A stretch of 64,000 nt of DNA from Micrasema longulum (GCA_022494885.1 JAGVSM010000977.1:455317-519316); one strand, 5' to 3'; positions 12,406-23,344 are shown, numbered from the stretch's first letter. Program-made: numbers and translations. Notes: generated by a model from the letters alone, not told the origin.

Positions 12406-13000
12406 TGCTATCACAAATAACAAAGTATTATTAGTAAATAAATGGCTTTAAAAGTGACTTTTTCGCGATATTCGCTTCACAAATTTAATTTAAAAATAGA
12501 GCTTGACGAATATTCCATGATTCTCAAAGGGACTTTGATTGAAGATTGAAAGGGTACCACTTTTATAAAAGAGAAAGTTTTCTCTTCCTCATAGTAACCT
12601 TCCGAAAATGTCGTAATAATATATGTGCTTCTTTCAAAAGGTATCATTTACATTCTCGCTATCAAGGTGAGTGATGATCTTTTGTCTCAGGCCCTAGATA
12701 TCGGAATGTGATACGAAAGAATTTAGACTTATATCGAGTAGAGAGTAAACTAAAGTATACATATGTCAGCATTCGTTTATCGATATAAAATGACCCTTCC
12801 GCTAGAGAAAAAGCGTCATTTGTTATTGAGAAATTTATCGGACGTTCCACATCGTAAAACAAAAAGTATTTTCAATGGCGTATCATTATTACTTTGGATC
12901 CTTGGCAATGTAATTGAACATTATTTCAATGTAATATTTTGTACCTTCGTTTAAAGATTGTATTACTTTTGGGCAGAACCCTTCAGTCTTATGATTAGTG
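12406..13000. other. No recognisable feature
   Basis: Two overlapping short open frames on opposite strands (12662-12954) have no motifs. Otherwise AT-rich. Confidence 0.4.
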
Positions 13001-13018
13001 CCTAGAACATTTTTGTTT

Positions 13019-13240
13019 TGATACAGTATTGTGCAGAAATAAAACTTCTTGTAATCAAAAATGCGTTTTTTGTTAATATTTTGAGTTGAAGGTGACGTAC
13101 AATTATAAAATATTTTTTATTTAATAGTTTGTATGTTTTCCTTTTGCTTGAATTAACAGCTTGAACACGTTTTGGCATAGAATCAATTAAACTTCGCCAA
13201 TTTTCTTTTATTCTGTCATCTCGTAACCACATCTGCTTCT
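13019..13240 (-). pseudogene. Tc1-like transposase C-terminal relic
   Basis: Minus-strand reading gives IKENWRSLIDSMPKRVQAV, matching the C-terminus of Tc1-family DDE transposases ('W..LI.SMP.R..AVI...GG.TKY'). The DDE catalytic part is missing. At 13022-13040 the plus strand has TA followed by CAGTATTGTGCAGAAAT, which resembles a Tc1 terminal inverted repeat next to a TA target. So the 3' end of an element remains; the rest is deleted. Confidence 0.6.
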
Positions 13241-13377
13241 ATCATCTTTATCTTGGTGGTGCAGTCCAATTTTTATATTCTACAATTTGAGAAATATACT
13301 AAATATACAAAAACATTTAAGTTTGTAAGTAAAAATTCTTGATGGAAGTTCATTGTAAATTATAATATAAATAAAAA

Positions 13378-13430
13378 ACGAGTGATCGGTCACTGGATAT
13401 TCCAAATTTGTGGATTAAAGTATCACTCGT
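13378..13430 (-). repeat. Short dispersed repeat 'B' copy 1
   Basis: Bounded by a perfect 9-bp inverted pair ACGAGTGAT / ATCACTCGT. The inside matches, in reverse, copies at 60528-60625 and 63884-63932 (core TTTGGAATATCCAGTG). Its identity is unknown; it abuts the next LINE tail. Confidence 0.6.
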
Positions 13431-13439
13431 CTTTTATTT

Positions 13440-14190
13440 ATGTAATAAATTAGATATTCAAAGATTAAGAACAGTCTACTTTGCGCTATGTCAAAGAATA
13501 ATAGAGTATGGTATTATATGTTGGGGATCAGCATCAAAAACCGCATTTAATCCCCTAAAAGAATTCTTAAGACAATGTTAAAGTTGGCAATTGTCACCAA
13601 TTCAGTACATGCGTTCAAAGCAGCGGCTGTTATGAATGTTATTCAAATTTTCAATTGAGTTTTACTATGTTATTTGTTCAATCACAAGACCAAAAACAAA
13701 GCCAGAAATATAGGAACCCGGGAAGCCACTAAAGAACTGCAGCCGGTGCCGAGAATGAGAACATCTTATGGTCAATGTTCCCACTTATATCATGGACCCA
13801 ATTGCTTTAACAGTCTACCAAAAAATGTTCGCGACATATAGAAATATACAAAATTCAAGCAGAGAATTAAAAATATGTTAATGGACACAAATGGAATCAA
13901 CCCGGAAAGTATAGTCTCCCGATAATTCCCATAATCCAAGCTAAGCTACCTACACTTAGTTGATACTTGTGACAATGTGTTTGTATTTGAATTAAATTAT
14001 TTTCTGTATATCTATATAAAAAGTCTAAAACAATTATTTGTGTAAAAAATATATACGAGTATATCACACTAAAATAAAACTGTAAACTATCTTCCTCGGC
14101 ACGGGTTTTCCCAGTGAGGAATACACTGTTTATTAAATTATTTTATAATTTTTTGTGAAAAATTAAATAATAATAATAATGTAATCCTAC
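13440..14190 (+). pseudogene. LINE tail with bulged 3' stem-loop
   Basis: Reading LRTVYFALCQRIIEYGIICWG gives the thumb motif 'IEYGIxxWG'. After frame breaks, QPVPRMRTSYGQ and NCFNSLPKNVRD ('FNxLPxxxR') follow. In the 3' UTR at 14093-14121 there is a stem-loop with arms CCTC/GAGG, an inner GGGTTTTCCC and a GGCA/AGT bulge; the same structure is found at 22139-22166 (plus) and at 21657-21684 and 23611-23640 (minus). Ends about 14190. Confidence 0.7.
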
Positions 14191-14574
14191 CTAAATTGTA
14201 TGTCAACAGTGAAAATTACAATGCATTCGCGAAAACAGTCAGAACCAGATTGTCGTAGAAAAAAGTTATTATCACACACGGCGAGGTTGCTATATTTTGA
14301 ACAGAGTTCAGTTAGGAAATTAAGGTTAATTCTTTTTTCCTTGTAGTGGAGTAAAAATAATAAAAAAATCTTGTTTACTTTTAGATTTTCTACGTTCTGT
14401 GTACATAATTCTTTTCTTGATATGGGTAGACAAGTGGCTGTCGATTCCTTCCCTTAAACACTACCTTTCACTTTCGTTCACCCTTGATAGAAAATCAACC
14501 GTGGAAAAACAGGATTAAATAAGTCACTAAAACATCCCCGAGTAGATACAACATTTATTTTGATTTTTTTAAAG
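14191..14574. other. No recognisable feature
   Basis: AT-rich sequence with no frame or matched repeat. Confidence 0.4.
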
Positions 14575-14780
14575 GAAAATATTTATCATTGTCCAGGCGG
14601 ATGAAGAATACAAATTTCTTTCTTAAATAAAACCACTCCATGGCTATTTTCATGTCGAATCCTGAAAAACAAATTCGATCGGAAATAAATCCGCCTAGTC
14701 GTGTAGTGGTTGGCTCTTTGCTTGATATCTAGGTTTTGATTTTCAGCATTCACATAAAATTGTGATTTTCAATTTTATAT
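14575..14780 (+). mobile_element. Degraded tRNA-derived SINE
   Basis: Body words GTCCAGGCGGATGAAGAATA and GAATCCTGAAAAAC resemble the SINE body at 43781-43845; a decayed tRNA-like part with A-box-like GTGTAGTGGTTGGC follows at about 14700. Same part order as the minus-strand copy at 24047-24260 (body, then tRNA-like). Confidence 0.45.
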
Positions 14781-15116
14781 ATTTGTCCATTACTTTTCTT
14801 GGACTGGATATGAAAAACATCGTTAGACTGATAAGCTTTTTTGTTAATTTATGAATTTCAATTCAAATTTATCAATACGTACTGTAAGAAGTATACGTCG
14901 TTACAAAATATATCATATTAATCCATTATCGTTTCATGTTCGCTCCCAAATTGGAGTATGTGGTGTCCACAAAGATCCTTCAGGCATCTTTGTCGGCTTC
15001 CAGCTCCTGTGCAACCACCAAGCTTCTGTTCGTATGCCTTCCAGCTCCTGTGCGTATTTACAAATATGTATCTACATACGTGTATGCATATATGTTTATG
15101 TGTGTATAAGTATGTA

Positions 15117-15190
15117 TCGCGGTGTAATGGTCAGCGCGTTTACCTACCAAGCAAGAGGTCCCGGGCTCGATTTCCGACATAGTTGATAGG
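15117..15190 (+). mobile_element. tRNA-like SINE head
   Basis: GTGTAATGGTCAGCGCG (A-box-like), CCTACCAAGC, then GGGCTCGATTTCC (B-box-like) at tRNA spacing. The acceptor stem does not pair, so this is a SINE head and not a tRNA gene. Confidence 0.55.
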
Positions 15191-15309
15191 AAATATTTAT
15201 TTATATCGACGCTTTAGGTAAGATCGATTAATAGTTTTTTTATCCTTCATTCATATTGTATTTATTTAGTTTATTTTTTATCTATATTCAGTTCAAGTTG
15301 CAGTTAAAA

Positions 15310-16390
15310 AATCTTCATTAACCCTTCTTACATCTGGGTTACAAGGTTCCGTGCTTGGTCCTATGCTCTACACACTGTTCATCGACGATGTGTTCCGAAC
15401 CCAAATTGTTCACTCATTCGAGTTACTTTTTCACTGTTATGCGGATGATCAGCAAATATTTTTTTACTGCTATCCTCACGATATAAACTATTTAAAAAAT
15501 CGTGTGTCTCAATGCATCTAAACCATTAAAAACTGGATGTTATCAAACAGACTAAAACTAAGCTTCTTAATATAAAACTGTCAAAACAGCGACAAAAAAG
15601 CGACAACACCTTTTAGACCGATCTCCAATCTCAATCATAGGTTGTGATCTTACCCCTAGTATACATGTTAAACTACATGGTGTTTATTTAGATTCAGATC
15701 TTTCTTTTCATTTTCAGGTCAATGAAACGGTACGTGCTGGTTTTTTCCATCTCAGACTAATCCAATATGTAAGGATAAATATTCCTAAAGACGCAACTAA
15801 AGATCTTGTGAATGCTTTTGTCGGTTTGCGTCTAAATTACTGTAATGGAATATACGCAAATCTCCAAAAATGCCAATCTGATAAACTTCAATCTGTTTTC
15901 AATGCAACAGCAAGGTTTATAACGAAAGTAAAAAAAATTTCTCACATCTCACGTCTTCGAGATTGACACTGGTTAAAAAGCCCAAAGATAATAAAATACA
16001 CGTTTAGCTGGACAGTATCCAAATACTTTCGTGAAATGGCTTCAAAATACATATCGGACCTTTGTCAAAAAAATCTACTCATAGAAAGCAGTCATTGAAA
16101 GCATCCACCACATACCTGATTCCGTTCTAAAGACTACATGTCTTTCTTCGGATTCACTCATACAAGCAAGCAGTTATATTTTTTTCATTACTAATTGATT
16201 ATATTTCATACTTTACTTACACTCTTTGGTCAGCATTTGATTCAGGCAGAGTAAAACCGTGCTTTTAGCATTGCCGACCCCTTTGCCTGGAACCAATTGC
16301 TTTTAAACTAAAGAATCATTGACAGTCCCAGTCAGTTCAGATCCCAACTAAAATTTCACTTCTTTAGTCAATCATACCCTGGATTTTTAA
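15310..16390 (+). pseudogene. L2-like LINE ORF2 relic
   Basis: Readable in pieces across several frames. First TSGLQGSVLGPMLYTLFIDDV, for the RT motif 'SGVPQGSVLGP', then CYADDQQIFF, the catalytic YADD block. About 200 bp on: DSDLSFHFQVNETVRAGF, KDLVNAFVGLRLNYCNGIYA and HWLKSPKI, the L2/CR1 'LHWLPVxxRI' motif. A last piece near 16262 (FSIADPFAWNQL, for 'FSVAAPxLWNxLP') ends about 16390. Several stops: inactive. This YADD and the FADD of the 34-38 kb element are the only RT catalytic cores seen here. Confidence 0.75.
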
Positions 16391-16725
16391 TCAGAAAATA
16401 TAAAATGTCACTTTAGCTTTGTTAGAATGTAAGATTAAGTATACAATTGTAAAGCGTCCTTGAGGTGATTTTTCACAAAAATGAGGCTTTATAACAAATA
16501 TTATTACCATATTATTTACGCCCAGAGGGCTTTTACACGTGGTTGCGCATAAATTATGTGGGTATGCAGTGCCGATTATTGTCACAACTTCAACATCCAA
16601 CCTACATTGCCTACCTTTCTCAGTATTCCTTCAAAACCCGTCATAACCCGACCACTTGTGTCCATCCGCTACATTATTTGTTGATCGTCGCACCACGCCG
16701 CTTTTATAAATATATCTTCATTTAA
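16391..16725. other. No recognisable feature
   Basis: Short opposite-strand open frames without motifs. Confidence 0.4.
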
Positions 16726-16915
16726 TCGCACCAGTGTGGTACCAGAAGCTCGCTGCAAAAGGCCTTCCGCGTTATGCGTATTTGGTGCCACATCTTCAGT
16801 GCCAAGTGTCAGGATCCATCCAAGAGCTACAGGAACGAGCTACTGGATGATGTTAGTGGCTTCCCTTTCAAGTCCATCTTCTTTGTTATTGTGATTGACG
16901 ATTGATGCCACAAAA
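16726..16915 (+). pseudogene. Unidentified GC-richer coding relic
   Basis: A ~190-bp block with higher GC than its surroundings is open on the plus strand for about 56 codons (LQKAFRVMRIWCHIFSAKCQ, then DPSKSYRNELLDDVSGFPF), ending at a stop near 16905. I do not recognise it. It could be a processed-pseudogene fragment of a host gene or part of an unknown transposon. No start codon or splice sites are evident. Confidence 0.35.
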
Positions 16916-17212
16916 AAACATTTATAATTGTAAGATGTCACTTCCCATTATGTTCATTAGATGTTTTCTTTCTTTTAAGTAATGGAAAACGTTAACATTC
17001 AAACTGTGCGTTGTACCTAAATTTCTAATGCTGTCTATATAGCAAAGTCACCTGTTTGTTTATAGGATCAAGAGTCTTTGACGGCCTACCGCAGAAGCCC
17101 AGGGGTTCAAAAAATAAAAAGATGGATTATTGACCTGTCGGAGCAATAAGTGGAAAACTTTTATATTTTTAATCAATAAAGTGTGTGGAGTATATACACT
17201 CAACTGAAATAA
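16916..17212. other. No recognisable feature
   Basis: AT-rich; a small GC-richer patch near 17065-17110 is unassigned. Confidence 0.35.
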
Positions 17213-17478
17213 TAATTAAATATTTGAGTTTGTCCAAATGTTTGTAGACAAAATACTAGATTTAACCCCCTCGGGAGTCATTAAGATTAACAAATTACAG
17301 CAGGGATGGAGAATACCTTTAAGAAGGGAATATGGAAGTCTAGGCAATGGTGAATGTTACACAGTGTGTAAAGTGGCCACTTAAACCAGCCAATGACAGG
17401 TCATAAGCCGTGTAAATGTCTACACTTCCATATTCCCTTCTTGAAGGTATTCTCCATCCCTGTTGTAATTTGTTGAAA
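17213..17478. mobile_element. Foldback MITE, well-preserved copy
   Basis: Outer terminal part (TTTGAGTTTGTCCAAATG) at 17213, then inverted arms 17289-17346 and 17418-17475 that are near-perfect reverse complements (for example GGGATGGAGAATACC / GGTATTCTCCATCCC). The loop holds the family core TTACACAGTGTGTAAAGTGG and CCAATGACAGGTCATAAGCC. The right outer terminus is missing. No coding capacity. Confidence 0.8.
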
Positions 17479-18189
17479 TAATAATACTTTATGCCTCAAT
17501 ATAAAGACTAACTAGCGAGGCAGGTAATTCAGAAATAAAATGATTCGCATAAATAAAATAAATTTTGAAAACACATGTTTTAAATCTACGTAAAATTGTA
17601 TTTTGCTAAGCAAAACATGCATGACAAATAAAAAGTAAAGAAAAATGTAAAAAACTATCGCAAAAATTATAATTTATATGCACACATGCAAACACATATA
17701 TATATACTTACATATGACATATACTCGTATATAAACATACTATGATCATAAAAATGAATAAACAAATTCATTGAACTGTTCTTCATATTCGTTATAAAAC
17801 TTTTGAACTAATGTTTACTTCATATTAATAACATCCACAAATGAATTTCAATGAAGTCTTAATTTCATTAATATAAATGTTTCCAAATAAAGACTCGCGT
17901 TACAACACTCGAATAACCTCTAAGTCTCTTTTTTTGCTGATAGTCTTTGTAATAAAATATAATTCAGGAAAACGTTCTCCAATTACTAAATTACCAAAGG
18001 AATTTCGTGACCTGATTACGAAGACCGTTGGTAATTACATTTCTCCCTGATCGGTATGTAATAGGATCCATTGTTAATAATAATGACGTAACACTTTGAT
18101 ATTGAAAATAATGCTTACAAAATGGAGAAACATCCAGGCAAGCTACATAATATTTCTCAAGAAATACTTCCAAGGTCACAGCGATACCC
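17479..18189. other. No recognisable feature
   Basis: AT-rich; a short ATATAT/ACATAT tract near 17690-17730. Open frames without motifs. Confidence 0.4.
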
Positions 18190-18305
18190 ATATGAGTCTA
18201 GGGGTTAAAGAATACAGTTATTAAAATTAACGTGTTACAACAGAGATGGAGAACATTTTAGAGAAAGAAATATGGAAGTCTAGGCATTTATAGGGCTCAT
18301 CACAT
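18190..18305. mobile_element. Foldback MITE left arm, split by LINE
   Basis: Matches the left arm (GTTACAACAGAGATGGAGAA, ATATGGAAGTCTAGGCATTT). The opposite terminal part is at 19497-19596, on the far side of an L2-like LINE. Confidence 0.65.
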
Positions 18306-19494
18306 TCACATTATATCTCTTCTTTACAATACTTGGAATAATTCCATATCACCTGTTTATCTGAGAGAGCTCTTCCAACTTCCATCACAACATGGACTAT
18401 TTCTTCGTTCTAGTAACGAAAGAATCATTTAAAATTAAAATGATGGTGGTGGCCTCCGTGGTGTAGTGGTCAAGACGCTTGACTCACACACGGAAGGTTT
18501 CGGGTTCGATTCCCTGTGAGAAACACATAAATTAAAATGTGATTTTCATCAAGCCTGGGTGTTCTGTGATGTAATTCACCACTGTAATTGGGCCTCCTGG
18601 CCTGTTGTGGTGCAAAAAAAAAAGTTTTTTACTACATGTCTAAAGTTTTTTATTATTTATCATAAATACAATTTTATGTTCGCTTTCCCCAGCTAACAAG
18701 TGTCCATACCCCGTTCCAAGCTAGGCAAACATCTGTAACTTTGTTTTAAACAATGTTTTTTTTCTTTTCATTACGTATTTTGTTGTGTTTTTTTTTGATA
18801 AGTCATTTGCTTTGTTTTTTTAACGATGTATTTTGTTTTTACTACGTTTTGTACTAGGTTGTTAAATATGTTTTTTTCTATGTTTTTTTACTGCATTTTT
18901 ACAATTTTTTTTACTATGTATTTTACAACGTTTTTCACTATATTTTTACTATTTCCACTATCTTTATTATTGTTTCTATGTATTGATAACTGTTTCTTAT
19001 ATATTTTTTTGACTGTCTTAGAACGGAGTAAACAACCCTAGTTAGATAGTCGAAGTCAATTTTGTATAAATGCATAATTTTATGTATATAATATGATAAT
19101 AAATAAATAAATACCCATTCACCGCCCTATTTTTATTGCATTCTCTTTCATAGTAGTAGCTTCTGGATTTTAGAATAATCAACCCAATAATGTCAGAGAC
19201 GACCCTTCTCTATTAACATTTAAGTCAAGATGTGTGTTGCTATCTTAATATTTGAGTTTTTTCCTTCTATTTCTTTCCCATCCCCCTTCCGTTCTTCATA
19301 GTATAGTATAGCTTTTTAGATTATGTTTCTTATTTTGTACAAAATAATAAGATTCTCAACTAATATCTAGAATATGTCCATAAACTTCCTTTTTTATCAA
19401 GCCGAACGGTTTGGGTAGATAGGATGCAATTGCCTTAAGGCAATATACCCGCCCTTATATGTACATGTAAATGTTTAAAAAATAAACCATTAAT
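18306..19494 (+). pseudogene. L2-like LINE tail, split by a SINE
   Basis: Left part 18306-18432 (CTGAGAGAGCTCTTCCAA ... TTCGTTCTAGTAACGA) and right part 19108-19494 (ACCCATTCACCGCC ... AATAATGTCAGAGACG) together correspond to the L2-like tail at 55205-55500, which is continuous at this point. Decoded pieces: YLRELFQ, LRSSNER, NNQPNNVRDDPSLLTFKS. The 3' UTR holds the palindrome ATTGCCTTAAGGCAAT (19429-19444) then CCCGCCCTTATAT, also present at 53618 and 56178. It ends in an A-rich tail ~19485. Confidence 0.7.
18433..19107 (+). mobile_element. tRNA-Val-headed SINE-like insertion
   Basis: Head 18452-18535 looks like tRNA-Val: GTGGTGTAGTGGTC (A box), anticodon region ACTCACACACGG, GGGTTCGATTCC (B box), but the acceptor stem does not pair. 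A very T-rich body follows (18630-19010), made of degenerate TTTTTACTATGT-like words. Near the 3' end is a stem (19011-19018 with 19044-19051, one G-U pair) of the same architecture as the LINE hairpin at 49968-50006, then (ATAA)n. A tRNA head plus LINE-like 3' stem is what a SINE mobilised by a partner LINE would look like. Confidence 0.6.
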
Positions 19495-19496
19495 TG

Positions 19497-19596
19497 ACTG
19501 GTTTGTGTGACCACTATTCCCACAACTCCCTAAGGCGTAAAATCCAGTCTTAGTCTACAAACGTTTGAACAAACTCAGTAAAAAGTTGTCTTCATC
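19497..19596. mobile_element. Foldback MITE right terminus
   Basis: Contains CAACTCCCTAAGG, AATCCAGTCTTAGTCTAC and AACAAACTCAGTAAA, the reverse complement of the family's outer terminus. Probable partner of 18190-18305. Confidence 0.6.
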
Positions 19597-19599
19597 TTT

Positions 19600-20430
19600 T
19601 ATGAAATTAAAGTTCTTAAAGGTTATCTTATTGACGAAAAATATTATTTTATTTATTTAGTTGGAAAAACAACAGAAGATTTATAAACAATTCACATAAT
19701 TATGATAATGTATGAGTCCGACTAAAGTTTTTTACAACTATATAACAGTTTTTGTAAACAAACAAATGAACAAAAAGAATGGAAAGAGTTACAAAATAAT
19801 AATTACGTTCCCAAGGCGTTAGGAAAGATATAAAGGATTATGAAAGATTAAGATTAGGATATGATAGGATTTAAGAAGGGATTTTGATTTATTTATTGTG
19901 TATGCAGACAATTGGTAGAGTTCCATATTTAATTTGGTAATGTATCTAAAATAAAACAAGTTTATTGGATTGTAATTCTACTTTTTTTTTTATAAAATAT
20001 ACAAAGGGTATATTGTGACGCGTTTCTTCTTGTTAGGACATTTTCAAACAAACTTACTTGAATATTTACAAAGTTTCCTCATATACTAAAAATAATTGCT
20101 ATTTTATGTTTGTGTATTTCTATACAAGCCAAAATAAGTAGAGTAATTAAAATTCAATTAGGGTATACTGAGTATATTAGAGGAATATTTTGGTTATATT
20201 TGGGAAAAACCTTCCATTATTTAAAAACATTTGTAAGGGTATGACTTTAAAATTAAAGTAATAATCATAAAAATATTGATTTCATTTATACAGGTTTATT
20301 TTGAAAATTATTGTTGAAATTCTACATTGGTGTTTTACACAGGTTATTCTTGTTTAATGTCAACTAAGGTAAAATACATTCAGATTTTATAATATTATTT
20401 CATTTTAATTTAATTTATTGGGAACATTAC
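19600..20430. other. No recognisable feature
   Basis: AT-rich with no matched repeat or frame. Confidence 0.4.
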
Positions 20431-20469
20431 AAGTTTTTATATATTTAGTAGGTATATAATAATGATAAA

Positions 20470-20850
20470 AAAAATTATACTCGTACATAATATGGAATAA
20501 CAAATTTACAATAACAAGATTACAATTATAAATAATTTGGTTTTTATTTTTGAAAATATTAAGTAAGGGTGAATTAACTAGGTTTAACTGTTCATTTATA
20601 AGTATATTAGCGGGGTTATTGTCATTTTTTATTATTTCTAGCTGTTCTAACAGATTGAGTCTATAGCCTTTATTTTCTATGTGTAATGGTTCAGGTTTGT
20701 TTTTGTTTGTTAAATTATGTTTGTTATTTATGAGGTGTTTTGTAAATTGGGATTTTTCAGGTTTTTGTTTAATGAATGCACTTTTATGTTCTTTGAATCT
20801 AATATTAAAAGATCTGCCTGATTGACCAATATAAATGGGATTTTGATGAC
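20470..20850 (-). pseudogene. Penelope-like element GIY-YIG endonuclease relic
   Basis: Minus-strand reading from about 20846 gives PIYIGQSGRSFNIRFKEHK, the 'YIGxTxRxFxxRxxEH' half of the GIY-YIG nuclease that ends PLE proteins, then the conserved H and N context (FTKHLINNKHN), HIENKG and LNLLEQLEII. The upstream GIY strand and the RT are missing. Sequence differs clearly from the PLEs at 32-41 kb, so it is a second PLE lineage. No frameshift within the ~90 codons read. Confidence 0.75.
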
Positions 20851-21615
20851 GAGTTTACCCATAAAAGTTCACATGAAGAATGAAGACATAATAACCTGAC
20901 AGTGATACTTGTTTAATTAGAGTAGTTCTAATAATTTATTGATATACTGAGGGAGTGCTTTCACTGTTTGCTAATTTCTGTTGAAAACATATCTCAGGGT
21001 TATTCAAGTAAAGTTATTTTCCACGACAGATTTTCCTTGTAAAAAATTGGCTATCTCGGATAAATATTTGATGAATCTTCAAAACTAATTGGGTAAGTTT
21101 AGTATTTACGCGTTGGCCTTCTGGTTTGGGAACTCGGCGCAGAATCTATTGACCTTCCCATAAATTGGCCTAGTTTTTATTTATTTTCTAGCAAAGTGTT
21201 TGGGCACTCGGGCAGCGTAAGCGAATTTGAACCAGCCGGGATATGTAGCAAACTAGTTGAATAAAACGGCAATAAATTTCAGTCAACAAACTGATTTATA
21301 ACGTGCGATATTCAAGCAACTTTTATCTGCAACTTTGCATCTCATAGTGTTATGGACAAGGGAGTTTAAGGATTGTTCGCTCTATCTGTTTACCCACAAA
21401 ATATGACACCATATATTTTCAAACGTCGGATGAGATTTTGAACATTGAGGAATTTCCGGCCCATATCTATAATTAAGATCTTAAAGCGATGGTTCATACT
21501 CGTACAATGCACATGGAACTCTTGAAACACATTTTTTAGTATTCAATTATAATATCTGTCTACAGGACTTGTCTTTGACTTTCTAGTTTTTTAGATATTG
21601 ATTTATCTATTCATA
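20851..21615. other. No supported gene
   Basis: Mixed composition; 21120-21250 is GC-richer with GGCACTCGGGCAGCG-type words but no assignable frame. A weak B-box-like antisense stretch near 21220 is not enough to call a SINE. Confidence 0.35.
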
Positions 21616-21619
21616 TTTT

Positions 21620-22230
21620 ACTCTTACAAACTATAAACAATAATAACAATAATGTGCCCTCACTGGGGTTACCCGTACCGAGGACACTTAACAATTTACT
21701 TTTTTGAAATGTTTTTACATTTGAGAATAAACAAAGTAGGCTAACTTAATAAATAGAGATAATTAATAAAATATTCAGACTGTTATATAGACTAGGTACA
21801 TCTATATTATTTATGTTACAAAAACGCACAATGAAAATAACAAAAACCTAACATAAGCTATACATTTGCGGAGCAGTTGATTCAATATGGAGCTAGGTAG
21901 AAGTAAAATGGATTGTCTCATTCGCCCATACCAATACTGAATCAACTGCTCCACAACTGTAAAGCTCATGTTAGGTTTTTGTTATTTTCATTATGTGTTT
22001 TGTAATATAAATAATAAAGATGTCCATAAATACCTTGTTTTTAAAACCGCCTGAATATTTGTTAATTATGTTTGTTATTTAAGTTAGTCTTCTTTGTTTA
22101 TTCTCAAATGTAATTTCAAAAAAGTGTATTGTTAAGTGTCCTCGGCACGGAAAACCCCAGTGAGGTCACATTATTTTTGGTATTAGTTACAGTTTGTAAG
22201 CAAAAAATATGAATAAATAAATAAATACAT
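21620..22230. repeat. Large palindrome of two LINE 3' ends
   Basis: Left arm ~21620-21880 and right arm ~21955-22205 are diverged reverse complements. Each carries the CCTC..GAGG bulged stem-loop (21657-21684 minus, 22139-22166 plus) seen in LINE tails at 14093 and 23611; the right arm ends in (ATAA)n at 22211-22227. The ~80-bp centre is itself inverted: the stretch with GGATTGTCTCATTCGCCC (21914) recurs in reverse at 22239. Looks like two 5'-truncated LINE ends joined head to head. Confidence 0.7.
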
Positions 22231-22478
22231 ATTGGTTTGGGCGAATGAGACAATCCATTCTATTTCTACCAGCTTCACTATTTATTTTTTTGAAGCCTTT
22301 TTAAATATTTTCTCGTTACTAATTGTTTTGATAGATAGTGGAAGTAGGTTATAGATTATAATTGAATAATACTCAAAATCCCTTTGTCCGAAAGTGGTAT
22401 TAGTTTGTATTTGTTTAAGTTGTCTTTGTGTTGAGGATCTAGTGATTATATTATTTGTATGTGATGTATTTTTTTTTT
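22226..22478 (-). pseudogene. LINE C-terminal fragment
   Basis: Minus reading HTNNIITRSSTQRQLKQIQ, then FGQRDFEYYSIIIYNLLP, the 'GQRxxxYxxxxxYNxLP' motif of CR1/R1-like LINE tails, with a stop about 15 codons later. It directly adjoins the palindrome and could be the coding remnant of the same LINE family. Confidence 0.6.
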
Positions 22479-22483
22479 TTTTT

Positions 22484-23125
22484 AATTTTATTTATTTGGA
22501 TAACCAACAGCTATAATCATCTCATATTTTTATAACAAAACAAATAACAAATAAGCCAATTACAGGTTTTCACAAGAAGCATCACAGCAAGTTAAAAAAG
22601 ATTCTCGAACATAAAATGAATAGTAATTAAATGTAAATTTAAAAGAAAAGAAAAAATACTACGAGTTATTTCGAAAGCAAACACCGTAGGTAATTAAGAT
22701 TATTTGCAAATAAATATATGTTAAATGATTTATTTATTACATTAAAATTATTAAAAGTTGGCCATAAATTTGAATTTCGCCTATAATTAGATGAAACAAG
22801 AGGTATGTGAAGAAGAGGGTTATTTCTTAAAACTTTAGAAGGAACATTGATAGAAAGTTTGCAAAGTAGTTCAGGACAGTCAATTGAAGCAGAGGCAATT
22901 TTAAGGAAATAAATTATATCCGCTATTTCACGACGTTTTTGCAGAGGCAGTAAGTGATGTTTTTTTACATATATGAATATACTGGTCAGATTTAAACTCA
23001 AGTTTCAACCGGAAACACATGAACTTAACGATTTTTTTTTGAATATTTTCCATGCGTGATATCTGCACATTGTACATAGGATTCCAAATTTGTGATGCAT
23101 ATTCTAAGTTGCTTCGCACTTATGT
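22484..23125 (-). pseudogene. LINE RT C-terminal fragment (CR1/Jockey type)
   Basis: Minus reading begins RSNLEYASQIWNPMYNVQ, the thumb motif, nearly identical to 864-1897 (RSHLEYASQIWNP). A frameshift near 22960 separates it from the second piece (HHLLPLQKRREIADIIYFLK ... NVPSKVLRNNPLLHIP). A T-run on the plus strand near 22470-22484 is its poly(A) tail. 5' truncated, inactive. Confidence 0.8.
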
Positions 23126-23344
23126 ACAGTAAAGGATTTTAAGTGTCTTTTCCATAGTGAACGACGTAGGCAAGTGACATTGCCTCGATAGCCAGTAAAA
23201 CATGGATGATAAAAGTGGGTGATAGGAAGGAATGGAGACGTTTGGAAAAGGTTTTTTATTTAGTAGTGGAGTGAACAAAGCTTAAGAATAAGAAAAAAAG
23301 GAAAATATTTTAAATATTAAATGTAATTATTTACTTATCTAGCA

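Noticed and set aside
18452..18535. Functional tRNA-Val gene
   Set aside because: A and B boxes and the anticodon region are tRNA-Val-like, but the acceptor arms do not pair, and the unit is inside a SINE-like insertion.
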